Positions 50,981 through 61,178 of a stretch of DNA of 64,000 nt are shown here, in pieces. Location of the stretch: the NCBI GenBank assembly GCA_003263775.1, contig JYJJ01000079.1:558001-622000 (forward strand), written 5' to 3'. The notes under the pieces were generated by a model. That model ran no database searches. It worked only from the letters and a program-made list of their open reading frames with translations, and had not been told where the DNA came from. Every line of letters starts with the position of its first letter. Positions within the stretch are counted from its first letter, which is position 1. The translations under genes were made by a program, and so were the position numbers. This DNA is from Vibrio maritimus (GTDB taxonomy: Bacteria; Pseudomonadota; Gammaproteobacteria; Enterobacterales; Vibrionaceae).

Positions 50981-52191
50981 ATGACTTCTATACTCGGTAT
51001 GGTGGTGATTCTCGCCACTGCTTATCTTCTTTCAACAAATCGCAAGAATATTCCTTTGAGAACGGTTTCTCTTGCGTTGTCACTACAGATCCTTTTTGCA
51101 GTGCTGGTGCTTTACGTTCCTGCAGGTAAGCAAGCTCTTTTTGGTGTCTCACAAGTTGTGAGCGGCGTCATCGACTACGGACAACAAGGCATTCAGTTTC
51201 TGTTCGGAGACCTAGCAACAGGAAGCGCTGGGTTTATCTTCGCCATTAACGTACTAGGCGTTATTGTCTTTTTCTCTGCGGTTATCTCAGCTCTATACCA
51301 CCTTGGTATCATGCCACGTATTATTCAGTGGATTGGCGGCGCACTCAGCAAGTTGCTAGGCACTGCAAAAGCAGAGTCATTGTCTGCCACCGCAAACATC
51401 TTTGTTGGGATGATTGAAGCGCCACTCGTCGTCAAGCCTTACCTTGGTAAAATGACCGACTCTCAGTTCTTCGCGGTAATGACCTGTGGCCTAGCATCGG
51501 TTGCTGGCGGCACCCTGGTTGGCTATGCTCGGTAGGCGTAGAACTCAACTACTTGATCGCTGCTGCATTTATGTCAGCACCGGCTGGCCTGCTGATGGCC
51601 AAAATCCTTGTTCCACCAGCGGATACGGATTCCGTCACTCAAGATCAAGACTCCAATGTCGACCTTCCAAAAGCAAACAACGTAGTAGAAGCCATTGCCG
51701 ACGGCGCTATGTCGGGCGCGCAAATTGCCTTCGCCGTTGGCGTTACACTGCTGGCATTTGTTGGTGTGATTGCGCTTCTCAATGGCATGCTTGAACAAGT
51801 TGGTTTGTTGTTCGGCGCAGAACTTAGCTTCGAGATCATCCTAGGTTATCTCTTTGCACCTGTTGCTTGGTTGATTGGTGTTCCTTGGGAAGAAGCTATC
51901 GTGGCGGGTTCACTGCTTGGTAATAAGATTGTCGTGAATGAGTTTGTCGCCTTTATTCAGATGCTCTCGGTGAAAGATCAGCTATCAGAACACTCACAAG
52001 CCATTGTTACTTTTGCACTGTGTGGATTTGCCAATATCTCTAGCATGGCCATGTTAATTGGCGGTTTAGGTAGCCTTGTACCTGAACGTAAGAAGTTCAT
52101 CTCAACCTATGGCTTTAGAGCCATCGCTGCTGGCGTTCTCGCTAACCTTATGAGTGCAGCAATCGTTGGTGTGATCCTGACTCTCGGCTAA
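50981..52191 (+). CDS. nupC: Concentrative nucleoside transporter, NupC family, one apparent frameshift
   Basis: Repaired, about 403 residues with the multi-span CNT pattern: an N-terminal span, then GVIVFFSAVISALYHLGIM, MIEAPLVVKPYL, CGLASVAGGTLVGYA, and GFANISSMAMLIGGLGSLVPERK near the end. It imports nucleosides with sodium or protons. I use ATG 50981; an in-frame GTG at 50939 adds a polar stretch. The frame breaks near 51529-51530 (one base lost; ASVGVELNYL when repaired). Confidence 0.88.
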
Positions 52192-52209
52192 ACCGACAAC
52201 CCTAGGCTC

Positions 52210-52231
52210 AAGAACCAAAGGATAGGTTCTT
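52210..52231 (+). terminator. Hairpin terminator of nupC
   Basis: AAGAACC and GGTTCTT with an 8-base loop, 18 bases after the nupC stop. The T tract is short. Confidence 0.6.
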
Positions 52232-52275
52232 TATGATACAAGGATGTATCACCTCATTATCCTCCCCGAATTCCT

Positions 52276-53721
52276 CTACCACGCCTTCATTAAACGCCCC
52301 ACCAAAGTTGGATGATACGACCAACAGTGGTCAAACATACTCATCAGCGACGGGTTGCCATATTTTGACAGGTTGATTGCGTGAAAACGGTTCTTGCGCG
52401 ATTTCAGCTCCTCGACTTTTCCAACAAGCTCTTCTGACTGCTCTGGCGCTATGAAATCTGAAATCACCACCATGTCGGCGTTTCTATAGGTATCGGACTG
52501 CATCAGATCGATGGATTTCTCTAATACTGGCTCAAGATCGGTGCCGCCATGGAATGAATAGCTAAGAAAGTCTGCCGCCTCACGAAGACCATCCTGTTTA
52601 GTCAGTTCATAGGTGATATGGGTGGTTGAGAACAAAATAACGTAGCACTCCCTCTCCTCCGCCAAGGCGATTTGCATAAGTGCGTAAGCCATTGCCTTTG
52701 CGCACTGCTCTGGAAAGCCGCTCATCGAACCTGATGCATCAATGCAAACAATGAACGGGCCTTTCTCAAGCTCAACCTTACTGTTGTCGGGTGCTGTGGT
52801 ACGAACTTTCTTGAGTGTTCTCGACTTACCTTGCGTTTTGTAGTTCATCAAACGCTTGTCGGCCAAGTGTTTGTAGAACACCACTTCTAGCTCTGGGTAG
52901 GCGAGGAACATGGTTTCATTTGGGAGCAGTTTATTCAGGTCGTCTGATTCGTGAATACCAACAATGTCATCGGTCGCTTCATCACTTTGCTCTTCGACCA
53001 TTTCCACATTGTCTGCCTGTGCTTTGCTTAGCTCAGGATCATCTTGCTCACTCGCCATACGACCTAGTTGTTCGGCGATTTGCTTTAATGCACCATTCTT
53101 TTTAAGAAATTCAGCGTGGCTGTGCATGGTTTTTAGGTCGGTCTTGGTCAGTTTGGCGGCAGCCATATCCCACAGTCGTCCCATGGTCGCTTCATCGCCC
53201 TGCTGAGTGACCGTATCCATATCCTTGATGGTTTCCATTCGCTGATACAAATCGGCCAAGAACTTCTCTTTGCTGGCTTCAAGCTCCGAGACTTCCGCTT
53301 GTTTGATCGCATCGGCAAGGCTCTTGTACCAGAGATCACAAAAGTAACGCGGGAACATGGGGTTATTAACGGACTTGTTTTTCTCCAGAAGTCTTCTGGC
53401 TTGAAGGTAAAATGCAGAGTGCCACTCTAACTTTTTGACAACGCTAGAAATGCGTTCGAAAAAGGTCGCTTCGTCCCAATGGATCACCTCTTGATACAAA
53501 GTGAGCTCTTGTTGAAAGCGTTCAGTTTCACAGACGCGCGTCATGCGCTTTTTCACTGAACCGCGCCATTTGAGCAGATGGTTTTTAACGGAACTGCGCA
53601 TACCGCGGTTTTCACTAACCGCCAGTACTTGCGAACGCGCCATTAAGTCATTCACTGCCGAGTCAATAAGCCCTGACTCGGCAACCATCAACGCAAGGTT
53701 TAACCCATCTGCTCCCAGCAT
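52276..53721 (-). CDS. viaA: VWA-domain protein ViaA (copy 1)
   Basis: A 481-residue protein. The N-terminal 300 residues are the ViaA-specific helical region. A von Willebrand A domain follows with the MIDAS motif DASGSMSG, the conserved Thr in GGTDLEP and ISDFIAP. It partners the MoxR ATPase RavA. ATG 53721 follows GGAGG (an in-frame GTG precedes it). It stands downstream of ravA, in the RavA-ViaA order known from E. coli. Confidence 0.9.
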   Translation of the reverse strand: MLGADGLNLALMVAESGLIDSAVNDLMARSQVLAVSENRGMRSSVKNHLLKWRGSVKKRMTRVCETERFQQELTLYQEVIHWDEATFFERISSVVKKLEWHSAFYLQARRLLEKNKSVNNPMFPRYFCDLWYKSLADAIKQAEVSELEASKEKFLADLYQRMETIKDMDTVTQQGDEATMGRLWDMAAAKLTKTDLKTMHSHAEFLKKNGALKQIAEQLGRMASEQDDPELSKAQADNVEMVEEQSDEATDDIVGIHESDDLNKLLPNETMFLAYPELEVVFYKHLADKRLMNYKTQGKSRTLKKVRTTAPDNSKVELEKGPFIVCIDASGSMSGFPEQCAKAMAYALMQIALAEERECYVILFSTTHITYELTKQDGLREAADFLSYSFHGGTDLEPVLEKSIDLMQSDTYRNADMVVISDFIAPEQSEELVGKVEELKSRKNRFHAINLSKYGNPSLMSMFDHCWSYHPTLVGRLMKAW

Positions 53722-53779
53722 CACCGCCTCCGTTCGATATATTAACCCTTAAAACTCACCATGGCGTTATCACGCCTAA

Positions 53780-55441
53780 TTAAGCAAAAAAGGTTTCTAG
53801 TCCCTTAATTCGAGCAACTGCTTTTTCAGCTTCCGCGCTGGTCGACTCGAGTGTTTGTGTCACATTTTGAATACTGACTTCCATTTCCGTTGGAATGTCA
53901 GGCTGAATAAAGCCGTGAGGCAGCGCACCATGAAACTTAGAACGCACCGAACGTAGATGATGCTCAGCGTGTTTAATTTGAACCAATACCTGTTCAGACT
54001 TTGTCACCCACTCTTGCAGCATGGCTCCATCAAGACCATTGGTTGTGACCAAAGTTGCTAAAACAGAGCGGTTAGCTATGTCCTTAATAACCAAATGACT
54101 GGACGCATTGATGTCGAGTCGTAGACGACAAAGGTGGGTATTTTGGTTCACGTAACCATAGACTTCACTACCACCCTCTTTTATCGCTCGACTGAGCTCA
54201 TCTCTAGCGATATAGACCCAGCGGCTGTCGCCTTTTTCACTCTCTGACACCGACATATTGCTTTGTAGCAGCACCAGCTTCACCAGATCAGTGGCTGCGC
54301 CAACCTTGTATGATTTAGCGTTACTGATGTCGTATTGGTAGACATCTTTGCGAAGCAGTCCCGTCCCGGCTTCCATTGACAGCGGCATAGCAAACTCAGC
54401 TTCAATTTCCTCTTGAATATCGGCCAGTTGCTCTTTGCCTTCTTCAATTTGTTGGAACACTTCTTGTTGGTCAAAGGCATGGTTCAAAGCGAATTCTTTG
54501 ATAACGGTGCGCACTATCTCTAGTGACTCAGGGCTATTCCAGAGACAGTCTTGAAGCAAGAGTAAATCTAGCGGGTTAACACTGTCGCGGCCATTAAAGA
54601 ATGCGCTCGCCTTCAAAAGTTTGACGGCTTTTTTCCAGCGTCGATCCGATACGTAGAGATCGGCCTCAGACAAGGTTGAGCGATGCTCTTCGGCCGCTGC
54701 TTCAAGCATGGTTTTAAGTTGGTAGAGCTTTTCAAAAACATCATCACTAAGTTTGACGTCATTGAGCTCTCGCTGCCACTGATGGTACTCATCGTCGGTG
54801 ATAGCGAGGCCTTCAGGAATTTTGGCTTCTTCCGACGTGCCAACCGTCAGCATGGATTTGAAATTTTGCTTGTTTTGGATTCGGTTAACGAAAATACGCA
54901 CCAACATACGGTCGTAGAGAGCCTCTAGTCCGCTATCTTCATCAGGCAATTCGTTGGAAGCAGAAACCAATAGACGCATCGGTACTTTTTCAATATCGCT
55001 ACCGTTTTTAAATGTCTTTTCATTCACTACAGTGAGTAGCGTATTCAAAATCGCAGGACCTGCTTTCCAGATCTCATCTAAAAACACGACCTGCGCAGTT
55101 GGTAGGTAACCTTCTGTAAGTCGTAAATAACGACCGTTATCTTTTAGCTCTTGAATACTCAGTGGGCCGAACACTTCCTCTGGTGTCGAGAAGCGTGTCA
55201 TTAAGTACTCAAAGTAACTACTATTATCAAAGGCTTGGATAAGACGTTTAGCAATCAAACTCTTGGCGATACCTGGAGGCCCCAAAAGAAATACACTCTC
55301 CCCAGCTAATGCAGCTAGTAGGCAGAGTTTGATGGTCTCTTCACGCTCATATACACCATCAGAAAGTGCTGAGGCGAGTTTGTTAATTCGTTCTGAAAGC
55401 AACGCTTTGTCGGCGTGTGAAACTACAGTGGGCTTTATCAT
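53780..55441 (-). CDS. ravA: MoxR-type AAA+ ATPase RavA
   Basis: An intact 553-residue protein (E. coli RavA is 498). The AAA core has Walker A LLGPPGIAKS, Walker B VFLDEIWKAGPAIL and sensor 1 LLVSASNELPDE. The C-terminal third is a RavA-type LARA/helical region. It forms hexamers that bind ViaA and, in E. coli, LdcI; the pair modulates respiratory complexes and aminoglycoside sensitivity. Transcribed from its own promoter, together with ViaA copy 1. Confidence 0.9.
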   Translation of the reverse strand: MIKPTVVSHADKALLSERINKLASALSDGVYEREETIKLCLLAALAGESVFLLGPPGIAKSLIAKRLIQAFDNSSYFEYLMTRFSTPEEVFGPLSIQELKDNGRYLRLTEGYLPTAQVVFLDEIWKAGPAILNTLLTVVNEKTFKNGSDIEKVPMRLLVSASNELPDEDSGLEALYDRMLVRIFVNRIQNKQNFKSMLTVGTSEEAKIPEGLAITDDEYHQWQRELNDVKLSDDVFEKLYQLKTMLEAAAEEHRSTLSEADLYVSDRRWKKAVKLLKASAFFNGRDSVNPLDLLLLQDCLWNSPESLEIVRTVIKEFALNHAFDQQEVFQQIEEGKEQLADIQEEIEAEFAMPLSMEAGTGLLRKDVYQYDISNAKSYKVGAATDLVKLVLLQSNMSVSESEKGDSRWVYIARDELSRAIKEGGSEVYGYVNQNTHLCRLRLDINASSHLVIKDIANRSVLATLVTTNGLDGAMLQEWVTKSEQVLVQIKHAEHHLRSVRSKFHGALPHGFIQPDIPTEMEVSIQNVTQTLESTSAEAEKAVARIKGLETFFA

Positions 55442-55480
55442 GCCAATACCTCAGAGCACAAAATTTAGATGCATAGTAAA

Positions 55481-55509
55481 TTTATACATTTGTTATCTTT
55501 TTGTTACAA
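55481..55509 (-). promoter_or_regulatory. Sigma-70 promoter of ravA-viaA
   Basis: Read on the minus strand, TTGTAA (55504-55509) and TATAAA (55481-55486) are spaced by 17 bases. They lie about 40 bases before the ravA start, so ravA does not depend on the upstream viaA-like gene for transcription. Confidence 0.55.
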
Positions 55510-55612
55510 GATCTTTTAGGGTAGATTTTTAACCCCAATCTTATAACGCATTTTTATCACATTGATTTTATTTAGATTATGACGAATTCGACAGCAATCC
55601 ATGCCGCCGATA

Positions 55613-57104
55613 TTAGCCAAAAGTATGAGAAAAAGCTTGCTTAGCGCGATGAAAACCCATAGTCGGCTTTTTAACAATTTTACCCATAAGACTTGGGTGG
55701 TAGCGCCATTGGCTATCAAACAGTGACAGTACCTCTGGATTACCATATTTTGACAAACACAAAGAATGGAAACGGTTGAAACATCCTTTCAAAGAGAGCA
55801 TGTTTTCCATCGTCTCCTGCTCTTGTTTCGGCGCAATGAAATCGGAAATCACAAGCAAGTCGGCGTTCTTATACTGCTCTCCCTGCATGATATCGACAGC
55901 ATAATTGAGTACCTTGCTTAAATCAGTACCCCCTTAAAGGTATAGGAAAGAAAATCGCACGCTTCTTTGAGTCCCTTAGAGCTAGACAAGTCATAGGTAA
56001 TGAAGGTGGATGAGAACAAAATGACATGGCATTCACGCTGCTGCTCTGCCGCCATTTTCATCAATGCGTAGGCCATTGCCTTCGCAGATTTCTCGGGTGC
56101 ACCTTGCATTGAGCCAGAAACGTCAATCGCGATAAGCATCGGCCCTTTCTCCTTAGTCACTTCTCCATGAGACTGTGTAGGCGCGTGTAATTGTCGAATA
56201 GTGCGCAGCTTGCCTTCAGCCTTGTAGGTTAAAAGGCGCTTTTCCACCAAATGCTGATAGAACACCGTTTCTAGCTCGGGATAGGCAAGATACATGGTTT
56301 CATTCGGCAGCAGTTTATTGATGTCGTTACTGGCGTGGATGCTACTATATCGTCAGTGGCAAAGTCTGATTTTTCTTCAACGACGACATCATCATGGCTC
56401 TCCACTCGGTTAAGTTCTGGCGCATCCACCTCTTCTGCCATTCGACCTAATTTATCCGCAATCGCATTGAGTTCACTGTGTTTCGCAAGGTAATCTGCCG
56501 TCTGTTCAATTGACTTCCAGTCTTGTTTGGTCAGCTCTGCGCCTGCCAAGTCCCACAGTCGGCCGAGCTGCGCATTTTCGCCAGACTGGGTCAGGTTTTC
56601 CATATCTTTGAGGGTATCGATACGTTGATAGAGCTGCTTTAAGAAACGAGATTTCTGCTGATCTAGCGTCACTTGCTGCTTATCTTCCACTGCACCTTTT
56701 AAACTTTCATACCATTGCATGCAGAACTGACGAGCGAACAAAGAACTAGGGTAAGTATGCTTGGAGGCTAAAAGCTGATTGGCTTTGTCACGGAATAGCG
56801 AATCCTGCGGGAGCTTAGTAATAATGTCTTCAAAATTCTGCTCGAACTCAGATTCAGTGAGGTATACAGCATATTGATAGAGGTTCAGCTCAGCTTGAAT
56901 AGAGTCTGTTTGCTGGGTTTTAACGAGCTTACGTTTCACACTCTGCGTCCACTTTGCCATAGACGCAGTCAGACTTTGTTTAACGCTGTCTTCGTTTCCA
57001 AGTCCCATGAGTTCTGTGTGCTGCATGATTTCACGGACAGCGGAATCGATCATTCCCGACTCTGCCACCATCAATGCTAAATTTAACCCGTCTGCCCCTA
57101 ACAC
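55613..57104 (-). CDS. Second VWA-domain ViaA-like protein (copy 2), two apparent frameshifts
   Basis: Repaired, about 497 residues, clearly paralogous to ViaA copy 1: both start LGADGLNLALMVAESG, share LGRLWDLA/LGRLWDMA, LLPNETM and the MIDAS (DVSGSMQG here, DASGSMSG there) and end with KYGNP...W.YHPSL/TL. GTG 57104 is the start by alignment with copy 1. Breaks: 56340-56344 and the C run at 55929-55933, each one base lost. It lies 170 bases upstream of ravA on the same strand, so RavA is flanked by two ViaA genes. Confidence 0.85.
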
Positions 57105-57297
57105 GCCTGTCTTACCTCGACTAAAACTGCTCGAACACTCTGATATACAGAAACTTACTGAATCAAAACAGTGGGACAATCAGAGATTCCATTTTCGATG
57201 TGCTTCCAAAAGCAACTATTGCAGTAAGTTTGCCCATCGACATTTGATAGTTTGTATGCTCATATTAGGTGCTCAACATCGAAGTCACGGAAGCTTT

Positions 57298-57816
57298 ATG
57301 ACTCACAAAACCCTTCACCAATGGAAGTCAATTTCCCTCATTGAGGAGCAGGTCACCCTACCCAACCAGCAAATCATCACTCACACTACGATCAAGCATC
57401 CAGGTGCTGCGGTCATACTACCTGTTACCGCTGAAGGTGAGATTTTGCTGCTTAGTCAATACCGCCCATCGCTTAAGAAATGGTTGTTGGAGCTACCTGC
57501 AGGCACTATGGAGCTAGGAGAGGATCCGACACAATGCGCTCACCGAGAGTTGATTGAAGAAACGGGGTTCGCTGCTAATACTATGATTTCATTGGGACAA
57601 GTGACACCACTGGCAGGGTTTTGCGACGAAATCCAGCACTTATTCATCGCCAAACAGTTAACACCGAGCGATCAATACCAGTGTGACGACGATGAAATTA
57701 TCGAGATTGTGACAATGTCACACAAACAATTACAACAACATATTATCGACGGTAAGATTACCGACGCAAAAACCATAGCCTGCTTAAGTAAAGCAGCGCT
57801 ATGCGGATACATTTAG
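57298..57816 (+). CDS. NUDIX hydrolase, ADP-ribose pyrophosphatase-like
   Basis: A 172-residue protein with an intact NUDIX box (GTMELGEDP...AHRELIEETGF, residues about 80-102). The N-terminal beta sheet (HPGAAVILPVTAEGEILLLSQYR) is typical of ADP-ribose/sugar-nucleotide pyrophosphatases of the NudF type. ATG 57298 is behind CGGAAG. It lies 10 bases upstream of ltaE, so the two are co-transcribed. Confidence 0.87.
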   Translation: MTHKTLHQWKSISLIEEQVTLPNQQIITHTTIKHPGAAVILPVTAEGEILLLSQYRPSLKKWLLELPAGTMELGEDPTQCAHRELIEETGFAANTMISLGQVTPLAGFCDEIQHLFIAKQLTPSDQYQCDDDEIIEIVTMSHKQLQQHIIDGKITDAKTIACLSKAALCGYI

Positions 57817-57826
57817 GAGATTTTCA

Positions 57827-58831
57827 ATGGACTTTCGCTCAGACACTGTCACTAAACCCACCCAAGCTATGCGCGACGCAATGGCCAACGCGCCTGTTGG
57901 CGATGATGTGTACGGCGATGACCCTACAGTCAATGAGCTTGAATCCTGGGCTGCCGAGCGCCACGGGTTTGAAGCGGCGCTATTTACAACATCAGGCACT
58001 CAAGCAAACCTGCTGGGACTGATGGCACACTGTCAACGCGGTGATGAATACCTGTGTGGTCAGCAAGCACACAACTACAAGTACGAAGCGGGCGGCGCTG
58101 CAGTGCTTGGCTCAATTCAACCGCAGCCGATTGAAAACAACCCAGATGGGACACTAGATTTTGCTAAGCTTAAAGCCGCAATTAAGCCAGACGATAGCCA
58201 TTTCGCACGCACGAAACTGCTCAGCCTTGAAAACACCATCAATGGTAAAGTTCTGCCTCTTTCCTACCTCGCTGACGCGAGAAAATTCGTCGATGAGCAC
58301 GGTCTCAATCTGCACCTTGACGGCGCTCGTGTCTATAACGCTGCCGTAGCACTAGACGTTGATGTAATCGAAATTGCTAAGCATTTTGATTCTATGACTA
58401 TCTGCTTATCGAAAGGACTTGGCGCACCGATTGGCTCTTTGCTACTTGGTTCTAAAGCATTCATCGAACGCGCACGACGACTGCGTAAAATGGTTGGTGG
58501 CGGCATGCGTCAAGCAGGTATTCTGGCAGCAGCGGGTAAGCTGGCATTGACTGAGCAAGTTGCTCAGCTCGCCACAGACCATAGCAATGCCAAAAAACTG
58601 GCTGAAGGCTTAAATGCCATCCCTGGATTTAGCGTGAATGCTGAGTTTGTTCAAACCAACATCGTGTTTGCCAAGTTAGCTGAATCGGTAGACATTGAAG
58701 CGATTGCCAAAGAGCTTGCTCAGCAAGACATCACGATTTCACCAAGCAATCCAGTTCGATTTGTCACCCACAAAGACATCTCCAGCCAAGATATCGATGT
58801 GTTGCTAGAGAAGTTGTCAGCCTTGGTCTAA
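57827..58831 (+). CDS. ltaE: Low-specificity L-threonine aldolase
   Basis: An intact 334-residue fold-type I PLP enzyme. DFRSDTVTKPT at the N-terminus, TSGTQANLLG, LHLDGARVYNAA and the PLP-lysine motif CLSKGLGAPIGS are diagnostic. It splits threonine or allo-threonine into glycine and acetaldehyde. GGAG precedes the start. Confidence 0.95.
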   Translation: MDFRSDTVTKPTQAMRDAMANAPVGDDVYGDDPTVNELESWAAERHGFEAALFTTSGTQANLLGLMAHCQRGDEYLCGQQAHNYKYEAGGAAVLGSIQPQPIENNPDGTLDFAKLKAAIKPDDSHFARTKLLSLENTINGKVLPLSYLADARKFVDEHGLNLHLDGARVYNAAVALDVDVIEIAKHFDSMTICLSKGLGAPIGSLLLGSKAFIERARRLRKMVGGGMRQAGILAAAGKLALTEQVAQLATDHSNAKKLAEGLNAIPGFSVNAEFVQTNIVFAKLAESVDIEAIAKELAQQDITISPSNPVRFVTHKDISSQDIDVLLEKLSALV

Positions 58832-58933
58832 CAAAGATTTGGTAAGTAATAACCTTGGTATACAGCAATAGGCCAGGGTAAAAACTTAGCCAAGACACTG
58901 ATCAACATCGCATTTCTATCTTTGATGCTTGAG

Positions 58934-58980
58934 CTTAACCTAGGGGTAAGGTTTATCTTATTGCCTAGGTTAAGTTTTTT
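58934..58980 (+). terminator. Rho-independent terminator of ltaE
   Basis: CTTAACCTAGG (58934-58944) and CCTAGGTTAAG (58964-58974) form an 11-bp stem around 19 bases, then TTTTTT. The cytochrome c gene starts 10 bases further on. Confidence 0.9.
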
Positions 58981-58990
58981 GTGAGTCCTT

Positions 58991-59335
58991 ATGAACACAC
59001 TTGTCAAAATGGCCATTACTGGCCTTACTTTATCTCTATCACTGCTGACCGTTCAGACACACGCTTCCCAAGCAAACACAAACTCACTTGGTGATGCCAA
59101 GCTCGGCGAGATGAAAGCGCCTAGCTGCGTGTTTTGCCATAACCCAAATGGAGCGCCTAGCCAAGCTAGCTACCCTAATCTGAATGGGCAAGATCCTTTG
59201 TATTTATTTAATGCGATGAATGCCTACTTAAACGATGAACGCTCTGGTGCAATGGCAGCCCTAATGAAGGCGCAGTTGCAGAACTTAACAGAGCAAGATT
59301 TGCGTGACGTCGCGGCGTTCTACTCTTCAAAATAG
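58991..59335 (+). CDS. Periplasmic cytochrome c, class I
   Basis: A 114-residue protein with a signal peptide (cleavage near THA) and one heme site, CVFCH. A distal Met ligand is likely in the MNAYL/MAALMK stretch. It resembles the small c553/c5-type electron carriers. It has its own transcript start region overlapping the ltaE terminator. Confidence 0.88.
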   Translation: MNTLVKMAITGLTLSLSLLTVQTHASQANTNSLGDAKLGEMKAPSCVFCHNPNGAPSQASYPNLNGQDPLYLFNAMNAYLNDERSGAMAALMKAQLQNLTEQDLRDVAAFYSSK

Positions 59336-59455
59336 TCACGCCGGGCAGAGCGGCGTTATATCCGGCATAAGCGATGAATAAGTTGTTAATTTTATTGGTG
59401 AGTAATAAGCTAGAGCGTCATTCAGCCATCAATAATTAACACTAAAAGTTCAAAT

Positions 59456-60699
59456 ATGTCGCAATTAAAACAAGAAATTACGCTGCTTGGCGGCATAGGA
59501 CAAATGTCCACTACCCTTTTAGGCACCGGCCTGTTTATGGTGCCCGCCATCGCTGCCAGCATAGCGGGTGAGCAAATCCTGTGGGCATGGTGCGCGCTGC
59601 TTATCGCCATCTGCCCGATAGCCATTACCTTTGCCTCTCTAGGGAAACGCTACCCTAACGCCGGGGCGCTTCGTTTTTCGTTCGACAAGCATTTGGATCT
59701 AGACTTGAAAAAGCAATCGCGCTGCTGTTTATCAGCGTGATCCCTGTTGGCGTTCCTGCTGCTATCGCGATTGCTGGCGGTTTTGCTCAGCAGTTTTTGC
59801 CCAGCTTCTTATCTCATCCTGTTGCTTCACAGCTGTTTGTGGTGGCACTGCTCATGGTGGTCAACTTTTCGGGCAGTAAGTCCTCCAGCCGTCTTCAGAC
59901 CTTTATTGCCATCGGGATTATTCTACTGGTGGCCTGCTTCGTAACAGGCAGCGATATTGATAGTTCAGCTTTTCTGCCCTCTACCGCTTCTACTATCGAA
60001 ATCCCAGCGATCACTCAAGCTATCGCTGTCATGTTCTGGTGTTTTGTCGGTATCGAAGCCTTTGCTCATATGGGAGAAGAATTTAAACGACCAGAGCGTG
60101 ACTACCCCATCGCCATATTGGTCGGCTGCTTATTGGCAGGTGCGGTTTACTACGCGTTCTCTGTTGTGGTTCTTGAGCACCATGCTTTTGGTACACAGGC
60201 GCTGAATACCGCCTCGGTGCCTTTTATTGCCGAGCAGCTTTATGGCGCACAGGCGAAATGGCTAATCAGTATTGTTGGCTTTTTGGCCTGCTTTGCGACC
60301 ATCAACCTGTACGCACAAAGCTTGTCACGAATGATTTGGTCACTCGCCCGTGAGTACCGTCCTGATAGTGCTGCTGCACGTGTCTCAGTTAAGGGGGTTC
60401 CAACGGTCGCAACGCTGATCGTTGGTGCAACACTCACCATTTCATGTGTGTTTGGTTATTGGTCTGGGATTGATATTGATGTCTTCTTGACCCTAGCGAA
60501 CGGTATCTTTGTCGTTATTTATCTATTCGCGATGTGGAGTGCAGTTCGACTACTCAAAGGATGGCGTAAAAATCTCGCCGTGCTTTCACTGGTTTTATGT
60601 ATCGTCGTGTTATTTTCAATTGGGCTAGCAATGTTGTATGCCATTGTGATGTTGGGGTCATTGTGGATATTGGTAGGTAAACTTAAATACAGTAAGTAA
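59456..60699 (+). CDS. APC-family amino acid permease/exporter (YjeH-like), one apparent frameshift
   Basis: Repaired, about 414 residues with about twelve spans. The start (LGGIGQMSTTLLGTGLFMVPAIAA) and FWCFVGIEAFAHMGEEFKRPERDYP match the APC superfamily, close to the L-methionine/branched-chain exporter YjeH. The frame breaks in the T run at 59674-59678 (RFFVRQAFGSRLEKAIALLF when repaired). Confidence 0.82.
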
Positions 60700-60836
60700 T
60701 GGACAAAATGGCGACAAAATCTATCGCCATCTTTTGCTAATGCTAAACACATCATAACTCTTCGATTTAGATGCTAGAAAGCTCCAAAATAAGCCCGATG
60801 TTAAAATTAACTCTAATCATAACTGACTAACTAGAA

Positions 60837-61178
60837 TCATTCTGAGCTGTATTTATTTGTAACTTCGTATACATCCACTCCACTGTACGAACACTCCTCA
60901 CTGGTTGCTTCATTAGAAGTAATAACTGTGATTACTTCTCCTGTATGCAATTTGAAATCTATATGATGTATCTGACGATATATGTCTTCTTCAATTTTTT
61001 CCGATGCTAGAAGAGTTACTACGGTCGAATTAGTATTAATTTTTTCCTTCAGCTCAATATCGTTATTAGTAAGTTGGACATAAGCCATAGTCGCAGCCCA
61101 TGATTGTGGTGAGTCACAATCAGGTGTTGAAGCTGAAGCAAACGCAGATATCATACTAATGAATAAAATACTTTTCAT
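60837..61178 (-). CDS. Secreted small protein, probable immunity partner of the Tlde1-like toxin
   Basis: A 113-residue protein with a signal peptide (MKSILFISMISAFASAS) and a beta-rich body with two or three cysteines. No family I recognise. Its ATG directly follows the TAA of the toxin gene, so both are translated from one message. Position, size and export fit a periplasmic immunity protein (Tldi-like); this is inference. Confidence 0.6.
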   Translation of the reverse strand: MKSILFISMISAFASASTPDCDSPQSWAATMAYVQLTNNDIELKEKINTNSTVVTLLASEKIEEDIYRQIHHIDFKLHTGEVITVITSNEATSEECSYSGVDVYEVTNKYSSE

